Below are positions 5,874 to 12,474 of a stretch of DNA of 12,474 nucleotides, piece by piece (within the stretch, counting starts at the first letter, position 1; each line of letters starts with the position of its first letter). A program made the translations under genes and the position numbers. This DNA is from Spirochaeta sp. UBA2779 (GTDB lineage Bacteria; Spirochaetota; Spirochaetia; DSM-2461): positions 1-12,474 of the forward strand of contig DEIH01000271.1 of assembly GCA_002352375.1 (NCBI GenBank). Reading direction: 5' to 3'. Under the pieces are notes generated by a model, which was given only the letters and a program-made list of their open reading frames with translations, ran no database searches and was not told the origin of the DNA.

Positions 5874-8243
5874 TCATAAACCAAATCTTTCAGGGTTGAT
5901 ATTCACCAGCTTGGCAAGGTCAATCAGGTCGTCATTGCTGGGGCATTCATTTACCATTAAGCTGTTCTTCTCTTCACAATTACCGCGCTCTTCCAGAAGT
6001 GTGTATACCGCATTCTGTACAAAGGGTTTTAAAGGCTGCAGTCCATATCGATGAAGAATCTCCAGAAATATCACCAGTTGTTCCAGAGCCTTCCTGTTGC
6101 TTTTCTCTTGAAGAATACCCGCAGCCCGGGATACAAGTTTCCCGGAAAGTTTTTCAACAGATCCATTATCAGCGTCCATACCGATGGTATCACGATGGGA
6201 GAGTATCTTTTCAAGGGATACAAGAAGTTTCTCCCATTTCTCTACGGGTGTTTTCTCCAGCTGGTCGAGTATAAGGAGAGGGCCGTAATGAAGTGACAGT
6301 TCCAGACTTTGCCATCCTGAGGCTCCGAAAGGGACATTTAACGCCTGAACTATCAGCAGATCCCGCAACCTCTGGTTTGCTTTGGTTCCCAGAAAGTCCT
6401 TTAAGCTGTCTTCAGATTCGTTGAGCATTGTTTTCTGTATCTCCATTCTCAATGCTGTCGGCATGGCTTTGATGGGAATAGTTAACCATTGTGAACCGAT
6501 AGCTATGTCGACTTCTTTACAGAAAAAATGTTTATCGATAAAGGTTCTGAAATTGTAGTTGTATGATTCGGATGTAGAGACATTTATGAATGAGATGGAA
6601 CCGGCTAATTCCTGACCGCCGCCACTGACAGGTGTATTTTTTTTCAGGACTTCCCTCCCTCTCCATACACCGTAGGTGGTTCTCTCTCTCTCTGGCAGAT
6701 TGTACAGATTTCTCCAGAAAAAAATCGCTGCTGATTTAGCTTCCGGTAGAATTTTCGGAATAACTGAATCTTCAAGTATTCGGGATCCGCTGCCCTTTAC
6801 TGTGATATTGCTTTGTGCTTTGGAGAGACTTGATTGAAGACTCTGAATCAGCCCAACCGATCCATCTGAGTCCATTAAATCTGCAGCTCTATAGGCATAA
6901 CGCATATTCTGTACCGGTTCCAGCCCCGATAAATCAGAAAAAAACCAACCACAGGATGTGTACATGTACTGGAGGAATTTAACTCCTTCCAGCAACTTTA
7001 AAAGATTCTGTTGTTTCCTCAGAGTTTTGCCGGTTGTTTCAGGTATTAATTTTTCAGCAAAATCCAGGGGGGATATTGCCCCGGAGAGTACTTCACCGTA
7101 AGAATCCAGAATTTCTCTGGCTCCGGTACCTGTGAGTGATTCAATTTCTTTTGTCCATATAGGTTCTGCCTGTATCCTTAATTTATCGAAGGCATCTCTC
7201 AAAGGGGTTCTCCAGGCCTGGTTCCAGCCTTCTTCTCCTCCTGTTGTACAGCCGCAGTCCCGAAACCATCGGGCTACACCGTGTTCACAGCTCCACGAAG
7301 TCCCTCTTTTATCATCCCCGGGGCAGAGTTTTACCTCCTGTATTGGAGGGTGGGAATCAAGGTATGCGGCATAATTTGTGAAGATAAGTTCCGGGTTTTC
7401 TCCCAGATTATCCACAAGAGCGGAGAAACACATATCTCCGAATGGTTCATGATGCCCGTAGATTTCTCCATCGGTAGCAACAGTTACCAGTGGGTTTGTC
7501 GATTTGTCGAGGACTTCTCTCAAGGCTTTTTCGAGGCCTTCTCTTGAGCGAAGAAGATGCCCGAATGATATACCGGAAGCCAGTTCGGGATTGTAGAAAA
7601 AAACCGCTATTCGTCCCCGGGGTCTGCTTATGTAAAACGGTCTGTCAGCGGGAGCCGGGTTATTGTGGAGCGGCTCCCATTCTCCGTTTTCTTTTTTAAG
7701 AGAGTGAGCCTGCCATGGAGAAAGTATTAGGAATTTCATTCCCTCATCGATAAGAATATCAATAACCATTTCATTAACGGCACATTCTGGAAGCCATATC
7801 CCCTCGGCAGGTCGATTAAATCTATGTGTGAAATCTGAAATTCCCCAGCGGATTTGAGTAAGTGCATCCTCGGGAGTATCCAGAGGGAGAATTGTATGAT
7901 TGTAACTCTGAGCTAAGGCATTTCCATGTCCCAGGCGTTCTATGCTTTGTCGGTCTGCATCAAGGATGCGGTGATATGTCTGGGGAGCTTCGGTTTCCAT
8001 CCATGAGAGAAGGGTAGGTCCGAAATTGAATGACATATAACTGTAGTTATTCTTAATGGAAAGAATAGCACCCTCACTGTCCAGGATTCGACTGAAGGCG
8101 CCGGCAGCGTAGCATTCAGCTGTAATTCGGCGATTCCAGTCGGAATAGGGAGCTGCAGACTCTTGAATTTCAATCAATCCTGTCCACGGATCTTCTCTTG
8201 GAGGCTGATAAAAATGACCGTGCAGAATTATATATTTTTCCAT
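5874..8243 (-). CDS. GH57 family glycosidase with DUF3536 region
   Basis: A 789-aa cytoplasmic protein (no signal peptide) of glycoside hydrolase family 57, a retaining alpha-glucan-active family. The N-terminal (beta/alpha)7-type domain, about 1-300, shows HGHFYQPPRE at 8-17, EGIWLPEC with nucleophile candidate E153, and ATDGEIYGHHEP with acid/base candidate D258. A well-defined SCEHG...RDCGC segment (C319, C330, C332) follows. MYTSCGWFFSDLSGLEP at 427-443 and the long helical C-terminal part place it in the DUF3536 subgroup, whose exact reaction is, as far as I know, not established. Both catalytic carboxylates are present, so it is probably active on an alpha-1,4-glucan. The start is supported by GAGGAA (plus 8255-8260) 11 bases upstream. 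It diverges from the DUF4912/branching-enzyme operon, implying a shared pathway. Confidence 0.92.
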   Translation of the reverse strand: MEKYIILHGHFYQPPREDPWTGLIEIQESAAPYSDWNRRITAECYAAGAFSRILDSEGAILSIKNNYSYMSFNFGPTLLSWMETEAPQTYHRILDADRQSIERLGHGNALAQSYNHTILPLDTPEDALTQIRWGISDFTHRFNRPAEGIWLPECAVNEMVIDILIDEGMKFLILSPWQAHSLKKENGEWEPLHNNPAPADRPFYISRPRGRIAVFFYNPELASGISFGHLLRSREGLEKALREVLDKSTNPLVTVATDGEIYGHHEPFGDMCFSALVDNLGENPELIFTNYAAYLDSHPPIQEVKLCPGDDKRGTSWSCEHGVARWFRDCGCTTGGEEGWNQAWRTPLRDAFDKLRIQAEPIWTKEIESLTGTGAREILDSYGEVLSGAISPLDFAEKLIPETTGKTLRKQQNLLKLLEGVKFLQYMYTSCGWFFSDLSGLEPVQNMRYAYRAADLMDSDGSVGLIQSLQSSLSKAQSNITVKGSGSRILEDSVIPKILPEAKSAAIFFWRNLYNLPERERTTYGVWRGREVLKKNTPVSGGGQELAGSISFINVSTSESYNYNFRTFIDKHFFCKEVDIAIGSQWLTIPIKAMPTALRMEIQKTMLNESEDSLKDFLGTKANQRLRDLLIVQALNVPFGASGWQSLELSLHYGPLLILDQLEKTPVEKWEKLLVSLEKILSHRDTIGMDADNGSVEKLSGKLVSRAAGILQEKSNRKALEQLVIFLEILHRYGLQPLKPFVQNAVYTLLEERGNCEEKNSLMVNECPSNDDLIDLAKLVNINPERFGL

Positions 8244-8284
8244 TTATTTTACTTTTCCTCTTGATGTATTCGGGATTTCTCCTC

Positions 8285-8314
8285 TTGACACTCTATCTGT
8301 AAGTTTCCTAGGAT
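8285..8314 (+). promoter_or_regulatory. Sigma-70-type promoter for DUF4912-branching enzyme operon
   Basis: A perfect TTGACA at 8285-8290 is followed by an 18-bp spacer and TAGGAT at 8309-8314. Transcription would begin near 8321, giving a leader of about 43 bases with CGGAG at 8354-8358 before the ATG at 8364. In this 120-bp divergent spacer I could not find an equally good minus-strand promoter for the GH57 gene. A minus-strand TTGACG at plus 8325-8330 lacks a good -10. Confidence 0.62.
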
Positions 8315-8363
8315 GCCTCCAGCCCGTCAATCCTGACAGTGCAAGTCGTCTTACGGAGTATCA

Positions 8364-9110
8364 ATGACAAAAGACAGGCTTAGATCCCTGAGTTACAATG
8401 AACTATCCCATATCGCTGACAAGGGCAATATCAATGTTCTTCAGGATATGGAAAAAGAGGCCCTTATCTCCCTGATTTTTGAAGCACTGGAGGAAGAGCG
8501 TCTTGATCGTGAAGGGAACAACAATCTCACAATTCAGATTGAAGCAAAGAAGTACTCAGTCAGTCAGGATCAGGAGCTTTTTGTTGATTTCGGAGATGAA
8601 GTTGAGCTCCCTGGGAGATACCTGGAAACACGGCTTGTACTGATGCTCAGAGATCCTTCCTGGGTTTACTGCTATTGGGATATTGAAGATAGAATCTTGA
8701 ATGAGTTGAATGAAAACAACGATTACTCCGGGTTAGTTCTGAGGGTAACTGAACTGGCAGCACCGGACTGGGGTAAAGACTCCTATGTTGACTGGTTTGA
8801 TATCCCCATCCAATTCGGTGATTTACGGCGTTACATCAATTTACCCAGTGAAGATGCCTTCTACGGTGCGGAAATATATGCGCAACTGGGCGAAAAAGAA
8901 TCACTTATTGTTCGATCCAATATCGTTGAAAGTTCAAGGGACTATGTTGCACCGATATTGGGGAAAGTTGATATCACACAGAATAAGCTGATAGAGCTTT
9001 CCGGTTTCTCGACAGATGTCGGAAAATTCCCCGGTAATAGATATTCTGATAAAGACAACCCTCAGCGAATTATGACAATTTCCGGTGAAGTGGAGATTCA
9101 AGAAGTATGA
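8364..9110 (+). CDS. DUF4912 protein with Rho_N-like N-terminus
   Basis: This 248-aa protein has two visible parts. Residues about 5-42 (LRSLSYNELSHIADKGNI, then EKEALISLIFEAL) have the two-helix pattern of Rho_N/SAP-like modules. Residues about 80-200 match the DUF4912 pattern: ELPGRYLETRLVLMLRDPSW, then VYCYWDI at 101-107, with alternating beta strands afterwards. No catalytic residues are evident. Function is unknown; a plausible inference is a glucan- or partner-binding beta-sandwich, because the gene overlaps a GH57 branching-enzyme gene (ATGA at 9107) and diverges from another GH57 gene. There is no signal peptide. CGGAG lies five bases before the ATG. I am confident of the gene and fairly confident of the family, but not of any role. 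Confidence 0.85.
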   Translation: MTKDRLRSLSYNELSHIADKGNINVLQDMEKEALISLIFEALEEERLDREGNNNLTIQIEAKKYSVSQDQELFVDFGDEVELPGRYLETRLVLMLRDPSWVYCYWDIEDRILNELNENNDYSGLVLRVTELAAPDWGKDSYVDWFDIPIQFGDLRRYINLPSEDAFYGAEIYAQLGEKESLIVRSNIVESSRDYVAPILGKVDITQNKLIELSGFSTDVGKFPGNRYSDKDNPQRIMTISGEVEIQEV

Positions 9111-10729
9111 CGAATAATCTGGAAAGCAGCCGGGGGCTTATTGCCCTGGTGCTTAATGCCCACCTGCCTTATGTCCGTCATCCTGAATACAGTCGGTTTC
9201 TTGAGGAAAACTGGCTGTTTGAAGCTCTTTCTGAAACATATATGCCCCTGCTCAGAGTTTTTCGGGGTCTTGAAATAGATAAGGTTCCTTTCAGGCTTAC
9301 CATATCCCTCTCCCCAACGTTAACCTCCATGCTGGAGGATAAGCTCCTATGTGAACGTTATGTTAATCATCTGGACCGGTTGCTGGAACTCTCTGATAAA
9401 GAAATTGTACGCCTGAATGGGGATATTCCCGGTTTAAAAGTTTCCAGGATGTATCGGGAACTGTTCATGAATAACCGGGATGATTTCCTGAACTTGTATA
9501 ACGGTGATATTCTTGATGGTTTCAAACATTTTCATGATTTGGGAAATCTTGAACTGATTACCTCCACAGCTACTCACGCCTTTTTACCTATGTATCGAGA
9601 ATCTCCGGATATGATCAGGAATCAAATTCTCATTGCTCTGGAAAACCATGATCGTCTGTTCAAATCCATGCCTGAGGGGATATGGCTTCCGGAATGCGGT
9701 TACTTCCCCGGTCTGGAAGATTACCTGAAACCCTACGGCATCAAATATTTCTTTTCATCAGCCCATGGTGTTCTTCATGCGGACGATCCTCCGAACTACG
9801 GGGTGTACGCTCCTTTAAGAACGCCCAATGGGACAGCTGTATTTGGAAGAGACCGGGCAGCATCAAATGCTATCTGGTCGGCAGTAGATGGTTTCCCGGG
9901 TAATCCCGATTATCGTGAATTTTACAGGGATATCGGTTTTGATCTTACTGAAGAGTACATCGCTCCCTATGCCTTGGAAGAGGGAAATCGTGTGAATACG
10001 GGTTTTAAGTATCACGCTATTACCGGTGATACAGATCAGAAAGAACTCTATGAACCTGAAAAAGGTGCGGCTCAGGCACGGATGGATGCCGAAACCTTTC
10101 TCCAGAATCGTATCCGGCAATGTGAAACAATCTCCGGGATGATGGATAGGCCACCTTTGATTGTGGCACCTTTTGATGCGGAACTGTTCGGTCATTGGTG
10201 GTTTGAAGGGCCGCAATTTCTTGATTCATTATTTCGGGAGTTCCAATCCACAGAACATCAGCTGGCTCTGGTAACTCCAAGTGAATATCTGCATGTCTGG
10301 CCCCATTCCCAGGTTACACGTCCGGCTTTTTCCAGTTGGGGAGACAAGGGTTACGGCCAGGTATGGCTCGATGGCTCAAATGACTGGATTTACCGTCATA
10401 CACATAAAATGGTTGAGCGCATGGCTGAGCTTGTCGACCGGTTCCCCGATGAGAAAGGGTTGAAGCTTCGAACCTTGAATCAGGCCGCCAGGGAGCTGCT
10501 TTTATCTCAAGCCTCGGATTGGCCATTTATTATCAAGACAGGAACAACAGTGCTTTATGCAGAGCGGCGGGTAAAAAACCATATCAGTAATTTTAACAGG
10601 ATTTACGAGAGTCTATGCCGTAATACTGTAAAGACTGAATGGCTCACCAAATTGGAAAAACGTAATAATATATTTAAAGATATTGATTACCGTGTTTTTC
10701 GGAGACGGGAACCTGGAATATCTGCATAA
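9107..10729 (+). CDS. GH57 1,4-alpha-glucan branching enzyme (DUF1957 type)
   Basis: The 540-aa product matches the GH57 branching-enzyme architecture (as in Thermotoga AmyC and the Thermus enzyme, both a little over 500 aa): a catalytic barrel plus a C-terminal helical DUF1957 domain (about 430-540). Branching enzymes cut an alpha-1,4 chain and rejoin it as an alpha-1,6 branch during glycogen synthesis. Visible motifs are LNAHLPYVRHPE at 16-27, GIWLPECGY with nucleophile E196, VNTGFKYHAITG at 296-307, and APFDAELFGHWWFEGP with acid/base D357. An aromatic-rich SSWGDKGYGQVWLDGSNDW lies at 409-427. The NYGVYAP segment (230-236) lies in the long loop carrying functional tyrosines in this group. 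Both carboxylates are intact. It is translationally coupled to the DUF4912 gene. The 3' end overlaps the convergent STAS gene by 56 bp. Enzyme specificity is by family resemblance only. Confidence 0.93.
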   Translation: MTNNLESSRGLIALVLNAHLPYVRHPEYSRFLEENWLFEALSETYMPLLRVFRGLEIDKVPFRLTISLSPTLTSMLEDKLLCERYVNHLDRLLELSDKEIVRLNGDIPGLKVSRMYRELFMNNRDDFLNLYNGDILDGFKHFHDLGNLELITSTATHAFLPMYRESPDMIRNQILIALENHDRLFKSMPEGIWLPECGYFPGLEDYLKPYGIKYFFSSAHGVLHADDPPNYGVYAPLRTPNGTAVFGRDRAASNAIWSAVDGFPGNPDYREFYRDIGFDLTEEYIAPYALEEGNRVNTGFKYHAITGDTDQKELYEPEKGAAQARMDAETFLQNRIRQCETISGMMDRPPLIVAPFDAELFGHWWFEGPQFLDSLFREFQSTEHQLALVTPSEYLHVWPHSQVTRPAFSSWGDKGYGQVWLDGSNDWIYRHTHKMVERMAELVDRFPDEKGLKLRTLNQAARELLLSQASDWPFIIKTGTTVLYAERRVKNHISNFNRIYESLCRNTVKTEWLTKLEKRNNIFKDIDYRVFRRREPGISA

Positions 10730-10970
10730 TACGGCTAATCCTTTCGGGAATATTAACCAGTTCAACTTCCGTCTCAGCATGAAGAAAGCGGTTCCGTAAA
10801 GTCAGTAAATCGGTTAACGAATCAAAGTCGATTGCTGTTACTCCTGAGAAATCGATTCTCAGAGATTCAATACCTGAATCCCATTTTTCTTCCAGTAAAG
10901 TTCTCATTTTCATTCTCTGTTCTTCAGAATTCAATTCTCCGGCTAACGTTATTTTCTCCTGATGTTCCAC
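10674..10970 (-). CDS. STAS-domain protein (anti-sigma-factor-antagonist-like)
   Basis: From GTG 10970 the product is 98 aa, essentially one STAS domain. It has an LAGELN strand at 9-14, the DFSGVTAIDFDSL core at 40-52, and an ELVNIPERISRIM strand-helix near the end. STAS proteins such as SpoIIAA act in partner-switching with anti-sigma kinases. Typical members have DSSG in the core with a phosphorylated serine; here the run is D48-F49-D50-S51, so the serine is replaced and ordinary phospho-switching is unlikely. An ATG five codons upstream (10985) has no good ribosome site, while GTG 10970 has GGAG six bases before it. No kinase or sigma gene is adjacent. Its 3' end lies antisense inside the branching-enzyme gene. 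Confidence 0.8.
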   Translation of the reverse strand: MEHQEKITLAGELNSEEQRMKMRTLLEEKWDSGIESLRIDFSGVTAIDFDSLTDLLTLRNRFLHAETEVELVNIPERISRIMQIFQVPVSEKHGNQYL

Positions 10971-10976
10971 TCTATT

Positions 10977-10980
10977 CTCC
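10977..10980 (-). promoter_or_regulatory. Ribosome binding site deciding the STAS gene start
   Basis: GGAG on the minus strand is six bases upstream of GTG 10970. It lies inside the codons that would follow the alternative ATG 10985, which has no site at a usable distance. This favours the 98-aa form. Confidence 0.6.
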
Positions 10981-11068
10981 AGCATGAGGTATTGTTCTTA
11001 TCATCGGACTGTTTTTAAACGATCGATCACCTTTCATGGCATAAATATCTAAAAAACGAGTAATGGTA

Positions 11069-11095
11069 ATCGTATGTGTAGTGGTTTTTCGTCAA
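11069..11095 (-). promoter_or_regulatory. Weak candidate promoter for the STAS gene
   Basis: On the minus strand TTGACG (plus 11090-11095) precedes TACGAT (plus 11069-11074), but the spacer is only 15 bp, shorter than usual. Nothing better stands out in the 228-bp spacer between the STAS gene and mraZ, and positions 10986-11128 otherwise show no gene or repeat that I can support. Confidence 0.25.
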
Positions 11096-11132
11096 CTTGA
11101 TAACTCAATGACAGTTTTCTGTCCCCTCTTGA

Positions 11133-11161
11133 TTGACGATAGAATTCCCCGGGGATAACAT
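11133..11161 (+). promoter_or_regulatory. Promoter of mraZ-rsmH
   Basis: TTGACG at 11133-11138, a 17-bp spacer, then TAACAT at 11156-11161. Transcription would begin near 11168, giving a leader of about 31 bases. The spacer holds a 10-bp perfect palindrome centred on CCCCGGGG (11146-11155). The last base of the -10 is the first base of the TGGGG repeat series. Confidence 0.62.
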
Positions 11162-11214
11162 GGGGTAAGTGGGAAAAAGTGGGGAGATGTAGGAAAACGT
11201 GGGAATAGTTGGAA
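11161..11214 (+). promoter_or_regulatory. MraZ-box direct repeats (operator)
   Basis: TGGGN-type pentamers occur at 11161 (TGGGG), 11170 (TGGGA), 11180 (TGGGG), 11190 (TAGGA), 11200 (TGGGA) and 11210 (TGGAA). From 11170 on the period is exactly 10 bp, i.e. five-base spacers. This is the MraZ-binding pattern known from E. coli, where the protein represses its own operon. The first repeats touch the -10 and the predicted transcription start. The 11190 copy doubles as the ribosome site AGGA, and the 11200 copy includes the GTG start. A further TGGGG at 11217 is out of phase. Confidence 0.8.
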
Positions 11215-11654
11215 TCTGGGGACAATTTAACATCACAATTGATGACAAAGGAAGAATGTCTCTGCCTTCAAAAATCCGCGGGAAGATTCAGGGTAACAGC
11301 CTCATTCTTACGAAAGGGGCGGAAAAATGTCTCTGGCTCTATCTCCCTGAAGAATGGGAAAGAGTCTCCAGGCAGCTTGTTGACGGTGCTTCTGTTTTCT
11401 CACTGAATACCCAGGATGTCCTGCGCAGATTTATTGCCCCGGCGGAAGAGGTTTCAGTGGACAAGGCCGGGAGAATTAAACTCTCCCCATCATTAATGAA
11501 GTCCATGGGACTGAACCGGGACTGTTATCTGCTGGGAATGGGTGAGCGTCTTGAAATATGGGATGAGATTGTCTACGACAGTTTTGAAGAAGACCGTTCC
11601 GCCGAGGTGAAACAGACCTGGGAGGGTCTCGGCGGATCGGGGACGGTTTCGTGA
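11199..11654 (+). CDS. mraZ: Transcriptional regulator MraZ
   Basis: MraZ is an AbrB-fold, ring-forming DNA-binding protein that controls the division and cell-wall (dcw) operon. The 151-aa product has the two tandem half-domains. The first is at about 8-55 with DDKGRMSLPSKIR (15-27); the second is at about 80-130 with VSVDKAGRIKLSPSL (85-99). Both keep the D-K-x-GR signature. GTG 11199 is the only reasonable start: it gives GQFNITIDDKGR directly, with AGGA four bases upstream, and a nearby ATG at 11187 is followed at once by TAG. The stop overlaps the rsmH GTG (GTGA). Its own promoter region carries TGGGN repeats, so autoregulation is likely. The product is slightly longer than usual, with an acidic then glycine-rich tail. 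Confidence 0.96.
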   Translation: MGIVGIWGQFNITIDDKGRMSLPSKIRGKIQGNSLILTKGAEKCLWLYLPEEWERVSRQLVDGASVFSLNTQDVLRRFIAPAEEVSVDKAGRIKLSPSLMKSMGLNRDCYLLGMGERLEIWDEIVYDSFEEDRSAEVKQTWEGLGGSGTVS

Positions 11655-12474
11655 TTCCCGTTCATATTCCGGTTATGCCTGATGAGGTGATGGAATACCT
11701 TGTTCCGTCCCGGCCGGATGCCTTGATTATTGACGGTACTCTGGGTGAAGGCGGACACTCACTCCGTTTCCTGGAAACCTACCCGGATTGCCGGGTTGTT
11801 GGTATCGATGCTGATGCTGTTATGGGCAAGCGGGCCGGAATAAGGCTTTTTGAGTGGCAGGAACGGTTCGAGCTGAAAACCGGCTGGACCGATGAAGTTC
11901 TTGATAACTGGAACGGCATTTCCCCAGACCTTATCCTGATGGATCTGGGTATCTCCACATACCATTATGACGGCAGCGGTCGGGGGTTTTCCTTTAAATC
12001 GGATGAACCTCTGGATATGCGGCTTGATGGTGATAGTAACAGTGATAAGGATGCAGCGTATCTGGTGAATACTTTGAGAGAAGAAGATCTTGCCGACCTG
12101 ATTTTTACCTTTGGGGAAGAACGGTTCAGTCGGCGAATTGCCCGGAGGATTGTTGCGGAGCGGAAGAATGCCCCAATTAATAATGCTTCAATTCTGGCAG
12201 GAATTGTAGCCGGTGCCGTCCCTCCTCAAGCCCGGCATGGACGTATCCATGCTGCAACCAGAACTTTTCAGGCTTTGAGAATAGCTGTTAACGGTGAATT
12301 GGACCGTCTCAGTCGTTTGCTGGCAATTGCTCCGGACTTATTGGCCCCGGGTGGTCGCCTGGGAATTATCAGTTTCCATTCTCTGGAAGATCGGATTGTG
12401 AAAAGAGCTTTCAGGGCTCTTGATATCAGATTCGGCGGAACCTTCAACGTGCTCACTCGAAAGCCCCTGGTTCC
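11651..12474 (+). CDS. rsmH: 16S rRNA (cytosine1402-N4)-methyltransferase, 3'-truncated by window
   Basis: RsmH (MraW) methylates N4 of C1402 in the decoding centre of 16S rRNA using SAM. The GTG start overlaps the mraZ stop and gives IPVHIPVMPDEVMEYL, the normal HIPVM..EV..YL opening. 274 codons are present before the window ends, so roughly the last tenth is missing. Motifs are DGTLGEGGHS at 28-37 (SAM binding), GIDAD at 51-55, DLGIS at 98-102, GRGFSF at 110-115, PLDMRLD at 120-126, HAATRTFQALRIAVNGEL at 200-217 and GGRLGIISFHSLEDRIVK at 234-251. The usual SSPQLD after DLG(V/I) is STYHYD here, which may be lineage-specific. The frame is open throughout. The next gene is probably ftsL or ftsI, outside the window. 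Confidence 0.97.
   Translation, partial: MIPVHIPVMPDEVMEYLVPSRPDALIIDGTLGEGGHSLRFLETYPDCRVVGIDADAVMGKRAGIRLFEWQERFELKTGWTDEVLDNWNGISPDLILMDLGISTYHYDGSGRGFSFKSDEPLDMRLDGDSNSDKDAAYLVNTLREEDLADLIFTFGEERFSRRIARRIVAERKNAPINNASILAGIVAGAVPPQARHGRIHAATRTFQALRIAVNGELDRLSRLLAIAPDLLAPGGRLGIISFHSLEDRIVKRAFRALDIRFGGTFNVLTRKPLV

Noticed and set aside
5855..5880. Hairpin between the methyltransferase and GH57 gene ends as a bidirectional terminator
   Set aside because: The GGTT/AACC pairing is short and AT-rich, with no T run in the right place.
6051..7699. Plus-strand open frames inside the GH57 (DUF3536) gene
   Set aside because: They overlap one another, match no family I recognise, lack ribosome sites and are out-of-frame shadows of the strongly supported minus-strand gene.
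8281..8340. Inverted TTGAC/GTCAA pair in the GH57-DUF4912 spacer as an operator
   Set aside because: One arm is simply the -35 hexamer and the arms are only five bases, about 36 bases apart, so this is not distinguishable from chance.
11161..11204. G-quadruplex in the mraZ leader
   Set aside because: G runs are present, but their exact 10-bp phasing and position next to mraZ are better explained by MraZ boxes. Loops are long and one run is only GG.

Overview
This window looks like a compact chromosomal segment of a spirochaete or a close relative. I infer that from protein resemblance and gene content: nadK-recN, paired GH57 enzymes with a DUF4912 protein, and an mraZ-rsmH start of the division/cell-wall cluster whose RsmH has an unusual motif. 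No marker in the window fixes the genus. There are no rRNA or tRNA genes, CRISPR arrays, IS elements or prophage genes that I can see. Everything reads as resident core or lineage-specific sequence.

Layout. (1) 1-2673, + strand: the 3' end of an NAD kinase gene, recN (DNA repair ATPase) and an unrecognised 278-aa helical protein, all overlapping and so probably one operon. (2) 2670-3077, - strand: cytidine deaminase (cdd), tail-to-tail with the previous operon. (3) 3165-5865, + strand: three genes joined by ATGA overlaps. They encode a membrane-anchored beta-propeller-like protein, a secreted degenerate (probably non-catalytic) M23/LytM protein and a zinc-knuckle SAM methyltransferase. (4) 5874-8243, - strand: a 789-aa GH57 glycosidase of the DUF3536 type. 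(5) 8364-10729, + strand: a DUF4912 protein and a GH57 branching-enzyme-type protein, diverging from the first GH57 across 120 bp. (6) 10674-10970, - strand: a small STAS-domain protein that overlaps the branching-enzyme gene antisense. (7) 11199-end, + strand: mraZ and the first 274 codons of rsmH, behind a clear promoter and a row of MraZ-box repeats.

How the parts work together. The two GH57 proteins and DUF4912 form a putative alpha-glucan (glycogen-like) metabolism locus. The MraZ boxes around the mraZ promoter, ribosome site and start codon point to autoregulation of the division/cell-wall operon. The propeller/pseudo-LytM/methyltransferase operon is the least understood part and the most likely place for undescribed envelope biology.

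Gene packing is extreme. Eight of twelve gene junctions overlap, one convergent pair is separated by 8 bp, and the only real spacers are three divergent promoter regions (87, 120 and 228 bp). I found no convincing intrinsic terminator.
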